Below are positions 35,449-44,392 of a stretch of 64,000 bases of DNA, in pieces. A program made the position numbers and the translations under genes. The stretch is from CAIWHR01 sp963709525. Its GTDB lineage: Bacteria > Pseudomonadota > Gammaproteobacteria > Burkholderiales > Casimicrobiaceae. How positions within the stretch are numbered: the first letter of the stretch is position 1; each line of letters begins with the position of its first letter. The notes beneath the pieces are model-generated. The model did not search any database. It was not told the DNA's origin and worked only from the letters and a program-made list of their open reading frames with translations. The stretch lies in contig CAVPXB010000004.1 in assembly GCA_963709525.1 (NCBI GenBank), positions 62,001 through 126,000 of the forward strand, written 5' to 3'.

Positions 35449-37464
35449 ATGATCGAGAACCTGCGCCTGTTGCAGCGCAACGCCGGCTGGGCGATGCGGC
35501 GGACCCTTGGCGTCGGCGCGCTGTTTGCCGCGCTGGCACTGTTCGCCGCAGGCGCGAGCGCGGCCACCGACGACGAGTTGCCCGGGCGCGTGGGGCGCGT
35601 CGCCGAGTTCGCCGGCGAGCTCTTCCTGTCGCCGCAGGATCGGGCTGCCGACTGGTCTCCGATCGGCCAGAACTATCCGGTTACGACGGGCGATAACCTC
35701 TGGGTATCCGGCGATGGCCGCGCCGAGGTCGATTTTGGCGGCGGGCAATTTCGCCTCGCCGGCGACAGCAACGTTCACGTGTCGCGCCTGGACGATTCCC
35801 AGCTCGCGTTGTTCGTGGCCCACGGCCGCGTCATCGTTCGACTGCGCGTGCTCGATCGCGGCGATGTCGCGACGGTCGACACGCCCAATACGCAGGTCCA
35901 GTTCACCCGCCCGGGGCTCTATCGCGTCGAGGTCGACAAGGATCGCGTTGTCACGGCAGTGATCGTGCGCGAGGGCGAGGCGCTCGTCGCGATCGCCGGC
36001 GGCGCGCAGCAGATCCTGCCCGGCCAAAGCGGCAGCCTGTCGGGCCCGGACCCGGGGTACGCGTCGGTCAGCAGCGGCATCGGCGTCGACGGCTTCGACA
36101 CCTGGAGCGCCGACCGCGATCGCCGCTACGAGCGCAGTCGCTCGTCGAGCTACGTGTCGCGGGAAATGGTCGGCGGGGCCGATCTCGACCAGTACGGCAG
36201 CTGGGATTCGCACCCGACCTACGGGGCCGTGTGGTATCCGTCATCGGTCGCCGTGGGCTGGGCGCCGTATCGGCACGGGCGGTGGGCGTGGGTCGGCCGT
36301 TGGGGCTGGACCTGGGTCGACGACGCGCCCTGGGGTTATGCGCCTTTCCACTATGGGCGCTGGGTGTGGACCACCGGCCGCTGGGGCTGGAGCCCGGGGG
36401 GCTTTGTCGCGCGCCCGATCTGGGCGCCGGCGCTGGTCGGCTGGTACGGCGGCGACCGGTGGAGCGTGTCCGTCAACCATGGCGCGCCGGTTTTTGGTTG
36501 GGTGCCGCTGGGCTGGGGTGACCCGTACATCCCTGCGTGGGGCGGTGGCGGCTGCGGTAACCGGTGCTGGACGCACTACAACCGCCCCTACGCTGTCCAT
36601 CGTACGGAGTACACGAACGCGCGCCCGCCGGTCTACTCGAACAGCCATCTCCCCGGCGCCATCACCGCCGTTGCCGGGGCGACGATGACCGGGTTTCGCC
36701 CGGTGGCGCCGAACCTCGTGCGCGTACCTCCCAACGCGGTCGGCGGGCATCCCGTCATGGCGGCAGGGCCGGCGGTCAAGCCACTGCGGCTGCCGGAGGC
36801 ACGACCCGGTGCAGGGGTTCCGGCGCCGGCATCGACGTTTTATCCGACCACCAAGCCGCGGCTTGCCATTACCCCGCCGGATCCCGCGGGGGTGCGGCCG
36901 GGAGTTGCCAGCCCGGAGGGCAATCGAGCGCCCGTCGTGAGGCCGGCGCCGCAAGCCCCGGGACGTCCGCAAAATGAGGCCGCGGCTGCTGCTGGTGCTC
37001 CGATGGTGGCGAAACCCGCGCCGGCGACGCCGCGGCCGCCGACCGCGCTGCAGGCGGCGCCCGGCCAGAGGGTGCCGATGACGTCGGCACCCCCGGCGCG
37101 CGTCGAACCGCGCCCGGCGACCGCCCGGCCGTCCGTATCGGCGCCTGTTCCACCGCCGGTTTCTGAACAGGGACAGGGACCGCGGGGAGCCGCGCCGCGC
37201 CAGATCGCGCCCCAGCCGGTGCCTCAGGCGCCACGGGCGGTGCCGGTCGCGCCCTTTCCGCCGGCAGTCGCGGTTCCACCGGGCGGCGGCGGCGGGCGCG
37301 ACGCACGCGCGGTGCCGCCGTCGGCATCACCGGCACCGGTATCGGCGCCGGCGCCGGCGCGGGCCCAGGGCCACGGCGGCGAGAAGCCCGGTCGCGTGGG
37401 CGACGCTACAGGTACAGGTACAGGTGGAGTTGGAGTTGGAGGCGGAGGCGGTACGCAGCGTTGA
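35449..37464 (+). CDS. FecR-like, Trp-rich (DUF6600-type) secreted protein
   Basis: 671 residues. Signal peptide MRRTLGVGALFAALALFAAGASAA follows a short N-terminal extension; ATG 35449 is chosen for its GGGAGAG ribosome site. Residues about 40-200 are a FecR-like beta domain (VTTGDNLWVSGDGRAEVDFGG ... RPGLYRVEVDKDRV). Residues about 240-400 are a Trp/Tyr/Gly-rich block with repeated W-x-P/Y-x-GRW patterns (WAPYRHGRWAWVGRWGWTWV, YGRWVWTTGRWGW), the DUF6600 type. The last about 250 residues are Pro/Ala/Arg low complexity ending in Gly runs. Likely exported and wall- or surface-associated; the function is unknown. Divergent from the autotransporter gene. Confidence 0.8.
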   Translation: MIENLRLLQRNAGWAMRRTLGVGALFAALALFAAGASAATDDELPGRVGRVAEFAGELFLSPQDRAADWSPIGQNYPVTTGDNLWVSGDGRAEVDFGGGQFRLAGDSNVHVSRLDDSQLALFVAHGRVIVRLRVLDRGDVATVDTPNTQVQFTRPGLYRVEVDKDRVVTAVIVREGEALVAIAGGAQQILPGQSGSLSGPDPGYASVSSGIGVDGFDTWSADRDRRYERSRSSSYVSREMVGGADLDQYGSWDSHPTYGAVWYPSSVAVGWAPYRHGRWAWVGRWGWTWVDDAPWGYAPFHYGRWVWTTGRWGWSPGGFVARPIWAPALVGWYGGDRWSVSVNHGAPVFGWVPLGWGDPYIPAWGGGGCGNRCWTHYNRPYAVHRTEYTNARPPVYSNSHLPGAITAVAGATMTGFRPVAPNLVRVPPNAVGGHPVMAAGPAVKPLRLPEARPGAGVPAPASTFYPTTKPRLAITPPDPAGVRPGVASPEGNRAPVVRPAPQAPGRPQNEAAAAAGAPMVAKPAPATPRPPTALQAAPGQRVPMTSAPPARVEPRPATARPSVSAPVPPPVSEQGQGPRGAAPRQIAPQPVPQAPRAVPVAPFPPAVAVPPGGGGGRDARAVPPSASPAPVSAPAPARAQGHGGEKPGRVGDATGTGTGGVGVGGGGGTQR

Positions 37465-37485
37465 CCATCGCCCGCCTGCAGCAAG

Positions 37486-37514
37486 AAAATCGCCGGGCAT
37501 GTCCGGCGATTTTT
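37486..37514. terminator. bidirectional rho-independent terminator
   Basis: AAAATCGCCGG (37486-37496) and CCGGCGATTTT (37503-37513) form a perfect 11-bp hairpin with a 6-base loop; T or A runs stand on both sides. It terminates the convergent FecR-like (+) and glycine-zipper (-) genes. Confidence 0.9.
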
Positions 37515-37529
37515 CGGGAAAGCGGAAAG

Positions 37530-37961
37530 TCAGGGCGCGACCAGCGCGAGGCGCTTGCCGCCGTCGACCAGCTTGACCCGTTCACCTTCCTTGACCGCAG
37601 GCTTGCTGCCGTAGGTGAACGATCGCGCTTCGCCCCCGTCCATCCTGATCGACACCGACCAGTACGCTTTCTTGTTCTTGTTCTTTTCGACCTGATTGCC
37701 GACGTAGGCGCCGCCGCCCGCGCCGACAATCGTCGCCGCGGTGTTGCCGCGGCCGCTGCCGATCTGGTGGCCCAGCACACCGCCGACCACACCTCCGGCG
37801 ACCGCACCCAGGCCGCTGGACGTCCCCTGTTGCTCGACGTACCGGATCGATTGCACGACGCCGCAATCGGCGCACTTCGCCTGGGCGAATGCCGCGGGGG
37901 CGCTCAGGCACGCACCCAGCGCCAGCGCGAGGACCAGGCGGTACGGCAAATGACGGAACAT
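37530..37961 (-). CDS. glycine-zipper 2TM (Rick17kDa-like) protein
   Basis: 143 residues. A signal peptide (LVLALALGACLSAPAAFAQA) is followed by KCADCGVV (a CxxC near the mature N-terminus) and a glycine zipper (about 65-105: GLGAVAGGVVGGVLGHQIGSGRG ... GAGGGAYVGNQVEKN) that should insert into a membrane, then a small beta domain (YWSVSIRMDGG ... VKEGERVKLVDGGKRLAL). Related proteins (SlyB/17-kDa antigen type) help outer-membrane integrity. ATG 37961 has AAGGAG upstream. The GACL sequence inside the signal is not a clear lipobox. Confidence 0.85.
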   Translation of the reverse strand: MFRHLPYRLVLALALGACLSAPAAFAQAKCADCGVVQSIRYVEQQGTSSGLGAVAGGVVGGVLGHQIGSGRGNTAATIVGAGGGAYVGNQVEKNKNKKAYWSVSIRMDGGEARSFTYGSKPAVKEGERVKLVDGGKRLALVAP

Positions 37962-38002
37962 GGTGTTCTCCTTATTGACCCGGCACTGGGATGTATCAAG
38001 CA

Positions 38003-38144
38003 CCGTTCGGGCTGAGCCCGTCGAAGCCCTTCGACAAGCTCAGGGCGAACGGTTCATTCTCGAAAAGCTCAGGGCGAACGGTTCATTCTCGACAAGCTCA
38101 GGGCGAACGGTTCATTCTCGACAAGCTCAGGGCGAACGGTTCAT
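38003..38144. repeat. dispersed TTCGACAAGCTC repeat, copy 2, with 29-base tandem array
   Basis: Starts CCGTTCGGGCTGAGCC, preceded by GATGTATCAAG. From 38039 a 29-base unit (CTCAGGGCGAACGGTTCATT + CTCGACAAG) is repeated three times (38039-38067, 38068-38096, 38097-38125; the first with one substitution) and a partial fourth runs to 38144. Lies in the spacer between the glycine-zipper gene promoter side and the phaC 3' end. Confidence 0.8.
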
Positions 38145-38192
38145 TCATATGAGGCTGTCGTTTGGCGTCCGGATCCATGGTTGCTTGCCGCG

Positions 38193-40013
38193 TCAGCGCT
38201 CGGCCCGCATCCGCGCGTAGCTGCCGGGCGCCGCCTCGATCACCTTGAGCTTGCCCTTGCCGGGGATCCGTGCGGCGACCTGCGTGCCGAGATTCGGCTG
38301 CAGCCACTCGAGCCAGTCGGTCCACCAGGAGCCTTCGTTCTGCCTGGTGCCGGCGAACCATTCGTCGGGGCTCGCGGGCAGCTTGGCGTTGGTCCAGTAA
38401 CCGTACTTGTTGGCCGAGGGCGGGTTGATCATGCCGGCGATGTGCCCGGACCCGGACAGCACGAAGCGCGACTTGCCGCCGAAGAGCTGCGGGCCCGAGT
38501 AGGTGGCCTTCCACGGCGCGATGTGGTCCTCGATCGCCGATGCGAAGTAGGCGGGCACGGCGATCTTCGACAGGTCGATCGGCACGCCGTCGAGCGTGAT
38601 GCCGCCGGGCTCGCGCAGCTTGTTCTGCATGTACATGTTGCGCAGGTACCAGCTGTGCATCGTCGCCGGCATCCGCGTCGCGTCCTGGTTCCAGTGCAGG
38701 AGATCGAACGGGAACGGGTCGCGTCCCATCAGGTAGTTGTTGATGACGAACGACCAGATGAGGTCGTTCGAGCGCAGCAGGTTGAACGTGGTCGCCATCT
38801 CGGCGCCGTCGAGGAAACCGCGCTCGTTCATCTTCTTCTCGAGCGATGCGACCTGGCCCTCGTCGATGAAGACCTCGAGTTCGCCGGTGCGGACGAAGTC
38901 GACCAGCGAGGTCATGAACGACGCGCTGACGATGCGCTTGTCCTTTTTTGCCGCCATGTAGGCGAGCGTCGCCGCGAGCAGCGTGCCGCCGAGGCAGTAG
39001 CCCAGCGCGTTGACCTCCTTCTCGCCGGTGGCTTCCTCGATCTTGCCGAGCGCCGTGATCGGCCCTTCGAGCAGGTAGTCGACGAAGTCCTTGTGCGAGA
39101 GCTTCTCGTCGGGATTCACCCACGAAATCAGGAACACCGTCATGCCCTGGTCGGTGCACCACTTCACCAGCGAATTCTTCTCCCGCAGATCCATGATGTA
39201 GTACTTGTTGATCCACGGCGGCACGATCAGCAGCGGGCGCTTGCACACCCGGGCCGTCGACGGCTCGAACTGCAGCAGCTGCATCAGGTCGTTCTGGAAG
39301 ATGACCTTGCCCGGCGTGGTCGCGATGTTGACGCCAAGCTCGAACGCCTTGCTGTCGGTCATCGAGATGCGGAGCTGGCCGTTGCCGCGCTCGATGTCGT
39401 CGAGCAGGTTGTTGAGGCCCTTGACCAGGTTCTGGCCGCCGGTCGAGATGGTCTCGCGGAAGACCTCGGGGTTGGTCAGCGCGAAGTTCGACGGCGCCAG
39501 CGCGTCGACGTACTGACGGGTGAAGAAGTCGACCTTCTTGCGCGAGCCGGGGTCCAGGCCTTCGACGTTGGCGACGGTGGTGTTCAGCCAGCGCGAGGTG
39601 ATGAGATAGCTCTGCTTGATGTAGTCGAACAGGAAGTGCTCCTCCCAGTCCTCGTGCTTGAAGCGCTTGTCGCCCTTGGCCGGGACCGCGACCGGTTCGC
39701 CCGCGGCGCCCATCGCCTTCATCAGCGACGTTTGCCAGAGGCTCATGTAGTCCCACCACAGGTTCATCTGCGCCTCGGCCATGCGGTAGGGATTCGCCAG
39801 CATCTTCGAGGCGAGTTCCATGAACGCCTTGCCGATGCCGAGCTCGTCGGCGAGCATCGACTTGCCCGATTCGGACTGGCGGGCGGCGAAATCACCCATC
39901 AGCTTGGCGCTCTTCTCGGCGGCGGAGGCGAGCGAATCGGCGAGCGCGATCGGGTCGTAGGCGGGCTTGGACGGGGCCTCGGGGGCGGCGGCGGGCTTGG
40001 CGGGCGTGGACAT
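38193..40013 (-). CDS. phaC: class I poly(3-hydroxyalkanoate) synthase
   Basis: Polymerises (R)-3-hydroxyacyl-CoA to PHA on granules. 606 residues. The N-terminal region (about 1-190) is the PHA-synthase N domain; the alpha/beta-hydrolase core follows. The lipase-like box is GYCLGG (catalytic Cys), the Asp is in SAIEDHIAPW, and the His is in SGSGHIAGMINPP; the segment WVNPDEKLSHKDFVDY is typical of class I enzymes. The start ATG is at 40013; the N-terminus is Ala/Pro-rich (STPAKPAAAPEAPSKP). It lies 38 bases downstream of an MBL-fold hydrolase gene on the same strand. The nearby thiolase (43.2 kb) could supply acetoacetyl-CoA, but no phaB reductase was identified here. Confidence 0.96.
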   Translation of the reverse strand: MSTPAKPAAAPEAPSKPAYDPIALADSLASAAEKSAKLMGDFAARQSESGKSMLADELGIGKAFMELASKMLANPYRMAEAQMNLWWDYMSLWQTSLMKAMGAAGEPVAVPAKGDKRFKHEDWEEHFLFDYIKQSYLITSRWLNTTVANVEGLDPGSRKKVDFFTRQYVDALAPSNFALTNPEVFRETISTGGQNLVKGLNNLLDDIERGNGQLRISMTDSKAFELGVNIATTPGKVIFQNDLMQLLQFEPSTARVCKRPLLIVPPWINKYYIMDLREKNSLVKWCTDQGMTVFLISWVNPDEKLSHKDFVDYLLEGPITALGKIEEATGEKEVNALGYCLGGTLLAATLAYMAAKKDKRIVSASFMTSLVDFVRTGELEVFIDEGQVASLEKKMNERGFLDGAEMATTFNLLRSNDLIWSFVINNYLMGRDPFPFDLLHWNQDATRMPATMHSWYLRNMYMQNKLREPGGITLDGVPIDLSKIAVPAYFASAIEDHIAPWKATYSGPQLFGGKSRFVLSGSGHIAGMINPPSANKYGYWTNAKLPASPDEWFAGTRQNEGSWWTDWLEWLQPNLGTQVAARIPGKGKLKVIEAAPGSYARMRAER

Positions 40014-40051
40014 GGCGGGGCTCTTTCGTGCGTTGTGGATCAGGGGCGATG

Positions 40052-41110
40052 TTAGCGGGTTTGGACGCTGTGTGCGAAGCGAATGGCACCGCCGGCGCCG
40101 ATGTTGCGCGTCATCCGTCCGGCGTGCCACAGGTGGTTGAGGTGGGCGATGGCTTCGCCCATCGCGAAAAAGAGCTGCTGGGCGTCGAGTTCGCGCCGAA
40201 ACAGGACGGGAACGAGATCGGCTGCCGAGACGGGACCCGTCGCGGCACGGGCGGCGCTGACCAGTTCGTCCAGGCGCGCCGCGTGGTGGGCGACGAGTTG
40301 CGCGACGCGCTCGCCGATGCCGCGGAACGGCAAGCCGTGGGACGGCAGCACCAGCGTCCCGGCCGGCAGCGTCTGGAACGCGGACAGCGATGCGAGAAAG
40401 TTCCCCAGGGGATCGGCGTCGGGTTCCACCGCCCAGACGCTGATGTTGGTGCTGATCTTGGGCAGCAGCATATCGCCCGATATGAGCATCGCGAGGTCGC
40501 GCGAGTAAAGCGATGCGTGCTCGGGCGAATGGCCGTGACCCTCGATGATGCGCCAGCGGGCAGGGCCGGCGGCGAGCTCGTGTCCGTCCAGCAGCCGGGT
40601 GAAGGATGCCGGCACGTCGGGGACGCCGTGGCGGTAGTGGTTGCCGCGCGCCGCGAGTTCGGCGAGGGGCTCGCCGGCAAGACCGTGCCGCCGGAACAGC
40701 GCGATGATGCCCTCGGGGCCGTAGCCGCTGTGGCCATGCGCCAGCGCGTGCGTGGCCATGAACTCGGCATGCGTCATCAGCACCGGCGCGGCAAAACGTG
40801 CGGCCAGCCACGAGGCATTGCCGACGTGATCCGGGTGGCAATGCGTCACGATGATCCTGTCGACCGACCGCCGGTCGAGCGTCGTCGCGAAATGCCGTTC
40901 CCACAGCGCGCGCGTTCGCGGATCCCCGTAGCCGCTGTCGACCAGCGTCGTCGCCTGCGCGCCGTCCAGGAGCCAGAGGTTGATGTGATCGAGCGCGAAC
41001 GGCAATGGCATCCGGATCCAGCGGATGCCGTTGCCGACGTCGATGACCTCACCGGCGGCGGGTGGCTGCGCGAACGGAAATTCCAGCGTCGACGAGGGGG
41101 GCGCGGACAT
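40052..41110 (-). CDS. MBL-fold metallo-hydrolase
   Basis: 352 residues from ATG 41110 (MSAPPSSTLEFPF); the frame continues upstream but without family resemblance. The zinc motif THCHPDH is at about 110-116; further ligands are in EGHGHSPEHASLY (His), ISGDMLLP (Asp) and PSHGLPFRG (His). This set matches the glyoxalase II/beta-lactamase-like group with a C-terminal helical extension (about 275-352) found in a group sometimes annotated as acyl-CoA or hydroxyacyl-thioester hydrolases. Same strand as, and 38 bases before, phaC, so possibly linked to CoA-ester metabolism; substrate not provable here. Confidence 0.85.
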   Translation of the reverse strand: MSAPPSSTLEFPFAQPPAAGEVIDVGNGIRWIRMPLPFALDHINLWLLDGAQATTLVDSGYGDPRTRALWERHFATTLDRRSVDRIIVTHCHPDHVGNASWLAARFAAPVLMTHAEFMATHALAHGHSGYGPEGIIALFRRHGLAGEPLAELAARGNHYRHGVPDVPASFTRLLDGHELAAGPARWRIIEGHGHSPEHASLYSRDLAMLISGDMLLPKISTNISVWAVEPDADPLGNFLASLSAFQTLPAGTLVLPSHGLPFRGIGERVAQLVAHHAARLDELVSAARAATGPVSAADLVPVLFRRELDAQQLFFAMGEAIAHLNHLWHAGRMTRNIGAGGAIRFAHSVQTR

Positions 41111-41351
41111 GGTTGGGCAATGCGCGGTGAAGATCGGGCGTCGTGCGGCGGCGGTAGCCGCACATCGTGGCGTCGCGTTTTGTGCAACGCAACATCGTCG
41201 AAGAATCCCGTCCATCTGTCAAGCGGCGGCGGCGAGGGCGGCTGCAGCGAGGGCGTGGGGCCGACTTTGGGCGATCCCCGCGCCGGCCTGTGCTATCTTC
41301 GCCGCGAATCCCCCGACCTGCCCGCCGCAGGTGTTCTTTCCCTTCGCGCCC
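41111..41351. promoter_or_regulatory. divergent spacer between MBL hydrolase/phaC and merR
   Basis: 241 bases. A TGTGCAACGCAACA stretch (41181-41194) is reminiscent of TGC/GCA-type sites bound by PHA regulators such as PhaR, but I cannot verify the consensus. No clear -35/-10 pair was found on either strand, and no gene is seen. Confidence 0.3.
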
Positions 41352-41828
41352 ATGCCGCCCGTGAAAAGCTCCGCCAGCCGCACGAAGCCTCAGTCCTCCG
41401 AGCATGCGGTCACCTATTCGATCTCCGATCTGGCGCAGGAATTCGCGCTGACGACGCGCGCCATCCGATTCTACGAGGACGAAGGATTGCTCGCGCCCGA
41501 ACGCAAGGCCCGCGCCCGGATCTACGGCGAGCGCGAGCGGGTGCGGATCAAGCTGATCCTGCGCGGCAAGCGGCTCGGCCTTTCGCTGTCCGAGATCCGC
41601 GAACTCTTCGACCTCTACGCGATCACCAGGAACGAGCAGGCGCAGCTGTCGAAATTCCTGCCGATGCTCGCCGATCGGCGCGCCATGCTGAAGCAGCAGC
41701 GGGAGGATATCGATGCCGTGCTGGCCGAGATCGGGGGGCTGGAGCGCGACTGCCGCCGGCGCCTGAAGCAGGAGGAGACCGCTCGACGCGCGGGCCGCCA
41801 ATCGCCGGGGTCGGCGTCCGGCAATTGA
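41352..41828 (+). CDS. liuR: MerR-family regulator, LiuR-like
   Basis: 158 residues. An N-terminal winged-helix MerR DNA-binding domain (about 23-92: YSISDLAQEFALTTRAIRFYEDEGLL ... RARIYGERERVRIKLILRGKRLGLSLSEIRELFDLY) is followed by a dimerisation helix (about 105-140). There are no effector Cys of the metal-sensing type. Its position directly before isovaleryl-CoA dehydrogenase and carboxylase genes matches LiuR, the repressor/activator of the leucine and isovalerate utilisation operon. A candidate operator overlaps its stop codon. ATG 41352 is inferred; the frame extends upstream. Confidence 0.88.
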   Translation: MPPVKSSASRTKPQSSEHAVTYSISDLAQEFALTTRAIRFYEDEGLLAPERKARARIYGERERVRIKLILRGKRLGLSLSEIRELFDLYAITRNEQAQLSKFLPMLADRRAMLKQQREDIDAVLAEIGGLERDCRRRLKQEETARRAGRQSPGSASGN

Positions 41829-41845
41829 CGTTGACGTAAACGTCA
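41826..41845 (+). promoter_or_regulatory. LiuR-type operator and liu promoter
   Basis: TGACGTTGACGTAAACGTCA is an inverted repeat (TGACGTT ... AACGTCA, 7-bp arms, 6-base centre), close to known LiuR sites with an ACGT-rich palindrome. TTGACG (41825-41830) and TAGAGT (41848-41853) are 17 bases apart and would form the promoter around it. It begins within the merR stop codon and lies about 130 bases before the isovaleryl-CoA dehydrogenase gene. Confidence 0.7.
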
Positions 41846-41974
41846 TTTAGAGTCGCCGCTCCACCGCGCGTCCGGAGCTTTGCCGGCGCACGCGGGTGGC
41901 GATGATGCGGCAGACGCAGACGCAGATGGTGATGCAGAGCAAGGTCGAAGCCCGATCGTTCAGGAAGGAATCCC

Positions 41975-43141
41975 ATGCATAGCTTCCCCGCCCTCGATTT
42001 CCACCATGGCGAGACGATCGACATGCTGCGTGCCGCCGTCGCGCAGTTCGCGGCGGCCGAGATTGCGCCGCGCGCGGCACAGATCGATGCCACGAATGCG
42101 TTCCCGGCGGACTTGTGGCGCAAGCTGGGCGACATGGGATTGCTCGGGATCACCGTCGATGAGACCTACGGCGGCAGCGCCATGGGCTATCTCGCGCACA
42201 TCGTTGCCATGGAGGAGATCAGCCGCGCCTCGGCGTCGGTCGGCCTGTCCTACGGCGCGCACTCGAACCTCTGCGTCAACCAGATCCGGCGCAACGGCAC
42301 CGAGGCGCAGAAGCGCGCGTACCTGCCCAGGCTCGTCAGCGGCGAACACGTGGGCGCGCTGGCGATGAGCGAACACGGGTCGGGGTCCGACGTCGTGTCG
42401 ATGCGGCTTGCGGCGCGCCGCGACGGCGACAACTACATCCTCGACGGCAGCAAGATGTGGATCACCAACGGACCCGATGCCGACACGCTGGTCGTCTACG
42501 CCAGGACCGAGCCGCAGGCCGGTCCGCGCGGCATCACCGCCTTCATCGTCGAGAAGGGGATGCCCGGTTTCTCGACCGCGCCGAAGCTCGACAAGCTCGG
42601 CATGCGGGGATCGAACACCTGCGAACTCGTGTTCGACGACTGCGTGGTACCGTCGGCCAACATCCTGGGCGAGGAAGGGCGGGGCGTTGGCGTGCTGATG
42701 AGCGGCCTCGATTACGAGCGCGCCGTGCTCGCCGGCGGGCCGCTCGGCATCATGGCGGCCTGCATGGACGTCGTGCTGCCCTACGTGCACGAGCGAACGC
42801 AGTTCGGGCAGCCGATCGGCGAGTTTCAGCTCATGCAGGGCAAGCTTGCCGACATGTACACGACGATGAACGCCTGCAAGGCCTACGTGTACGCGGTGGG
42901 CCAGGCCTGCGACCGCGGGGAGACCACGCGCAAGGACGCGGCCGGCGCGATTCTCTACGCCGCCGAGAAGGCGACGTGGATGGCCGGCGAGGCGATCCAG
43001 TGCCTCGGCGGCAACGGTTACATCGACGGCTACCCGACCGGGCGCCTGTGGCGCGACGCCAAGCTCTACGAAATCGGCGCCGGCACCTCGGAAATCCGGC
43101 GCATGCTGATCGGCCGCGAGCTCTTCAACCAGACCAGGTGA
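41975..43141 (+). CDS. liuA: isovaleryl-CoA dehydrogenase
   Basis: Flavoenzyme oxidising isovaleryl-CoA to 3-methylcrotonyl-CoA in leucine breakdown. 388 residues, normal. The acyl-CoA dehydrogenase N, middle and C domains are complete: GLLGITVDETYGG, AMSEHGSGSDVVSM (FAD/substrate), KMWITNGPDADTLVVYA. The catalytic Glu specific to isovaleryl-CoA dehydrogenases is in SGLDYERAVLAGGP (about 245), not in the C-terminal position. The end has QCLGGNGYIDGYPTGRLWRDAKLYEIGAGTSEIRR. First structural gene after the LiuR operator. Confidence 0.94.
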   Translation: MHSFPALDFHHGETIDMLRAAVAQFAAAEIAPRAAQIDATNAFPADLWRKLGDMGLLGITVDETYGGSAMGYLAHIVAMEEISRASASVGLSYGAHSNLCVNQIRRNGTEAQKRAYLPRLVSGEHVGALAMSEHGSGSDVVSMRLAARRDGDNYILDGSKMWITNGPDADTLVVYARTEPQAGPRGITAFIVEKGMPGFSTAPKLDKLGMRGSNTCELVFDDCVVPSANILGEEGRGVGVLMSGLDYERAVLAGGPLGIMAACMDVVLPYVHERTQFGQPIGEFQLMQGKLADMYTTMNACKAYVYAVGQACDRGETTRKDAAGAILYAAEKATWMAGEAIQCLGGNGYIDGYPTGRLWRDAKLYEIGAGTSEIRRMLIGRELFNQTR

Positions 43142-43198
43142 TCGACCCGCCTCGCCTGCCGGCGAGGCTTTGCGGACCACGTCAACCAAGGAAGTCTC

Positions 43199-44383
43199 AT
43201 GCAGAACGATCCCATCGTCATCGTCGGTGCCGCGCGTACGCCCATGGCCGGGCTGCAGGGCGACTTCGCTTCGCTGTCGGCCAGCGATCTTGGCGCGGTG
43301 GCGATACGCGCCGCGGTCGAGCGGGCCGGCATCGCGCCTGCCGACGTGCAGGAAGTGATCATGGGCAACGTGCTTCCCGCGGGCCAGGGACAGGCCCCCG
43401 CGCGGCAGGCGGCGATCAAGGCAGGCCTGCCGCTGGCCGCGGGCTGCACGACGATCAACAAGATGTGCGGTTCGGCGATGAAGGCGGCGATGTTCGCGCA
43501 CGATCTACTGGTCGCCGGCACCAACGACGTGATGGTCGCGGGCGGGATGGAGAGCATGACCAACGCGCCCTATCTGTTGCCGAAGGTCCGCCAGGGTTTG
43601 CGGATGGGCCATTCCACCGTCATCGACCACATGTTCTTCGACGGCCTCGAGGATGCCTACGACAAGGGCAAGCTGATGGGCGTGTTTGCCGAACTCTGCG
43701 CCGACAAGTACGGCTTCACCCGCGAGGCGCAGGACGCGTTCGCGCTGGCGTCGCTGTCGCGCGCACTGGCGGCCAACAACGACGGCACGTTCGGCTGGGA
43801 GATCGCGCCAGTTACCGTTGCCGGGCGCAAGGGGGAAGTCGTCGTCGCCAACGACGAGCAGCCCGCGAAGGCCTCGCCCGCCAAGATCCCGACATTGAAA
43901 CCGGCGTTTCGCAAGGACGGGACCGTGACCGCCGCCAATGCGAGTTCGATCTCCGACGGCGCGGCGGCGCTGGTGTTGATGCGCCGGTCGACGGCGGAGG
44001 CGCGGGGGCTGAAGGCGCTGGCGGTCGTGATCGATCATGCGACGCACGCGCAGGAGCCGGCGTGGTTCGCGACCGCGCCTGTCGGCGCGATTCAGAAACT
44101 CTATGCGAAGACCGGGTGGACGACGAAGGAGGTCGACCTCTTCGAGATCAACGAAGCGTTCGCCGTGGTCACGATGGCGGCGATGAAGGATCTCGCGATC
44201 CCGCACGACAAGGTCAACGTCCACGGCGGCGCCTGTGCGCTCGGCCACCCCATCGGCGCCTCCGGTGCGCGGATCATCGTCACGCTCCTGGGCGCGCTGC
44301 GCAAGCACGGCGGCAGGCGCGGCGTCGCGAGCCTGTGCATCGGCGGCGGCGAGGCCACGGCGATGGCGCTGGAACTCTGCTGA
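43199..44383 (+). CDS. acetyl-CoA C-acetyltransferase (thiolase)
   Basis: 394 residues of the thiolase II family: reversible condensation of two acetyl-CoA or thiolysis of acetoacetyl-CoA. Nucleophile Cys is in TTINKMCGSAMKA (about 90); GGMESMTNAPY follows; His is in NEAFAVV and GGACALGHPIGASGARI; the second Cys is in ASLCIGGGEATAMAL. In this cluster it would finish leucine catabolism (acetoacetyl-CoA to acetyl-CoA) and could also feed phaC, 3 kb away on the other strand. 57 bases after liuA. Confidence 0.93.
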   Translation: MQNDPIVIVGAARTPMAGLQGDFASLSASDLGAVAIRAAVERAGIAPADVQEVIMGNVLPAGQGQAPARQAAIKAGLPLAAGCTTINKMCGSAMKAAMFAHDLLVAGTNDVMVAGGMESMTNAPYLLPKVRQGLRMGHSTVIDHMFFDGLEDAYDKGKLMGVFAELCADKYGFTREAQDAFALASLSRALAANNDGTFGWEIAPVTVAGRKGEVVVANDEQPAKASPAKIPTLKPAFRKDGTVTAANASSISDGAAALVLMRRSTAEARGLKALAVVIDHATHAQEPAWFATAPVGAIQKLYAKTGWTTKEVDLFEINEAFAVVTMAAMKDLAIPHDKVNVHGGACALGHPIGASGARIIVTLLGALRKHGGRRGVASLCIGGGEATAMALELC

Positions 44384-44392
44384 CGGCCGTGC

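Noticed and set aside
38193..40904. A phaC frame of about 900 codons extending upstream past 40013
   Set aside because: The extension is antisense to the MBL hydrolase gene and lacks PHA-synthase similarity; the synthase starts at 40013.
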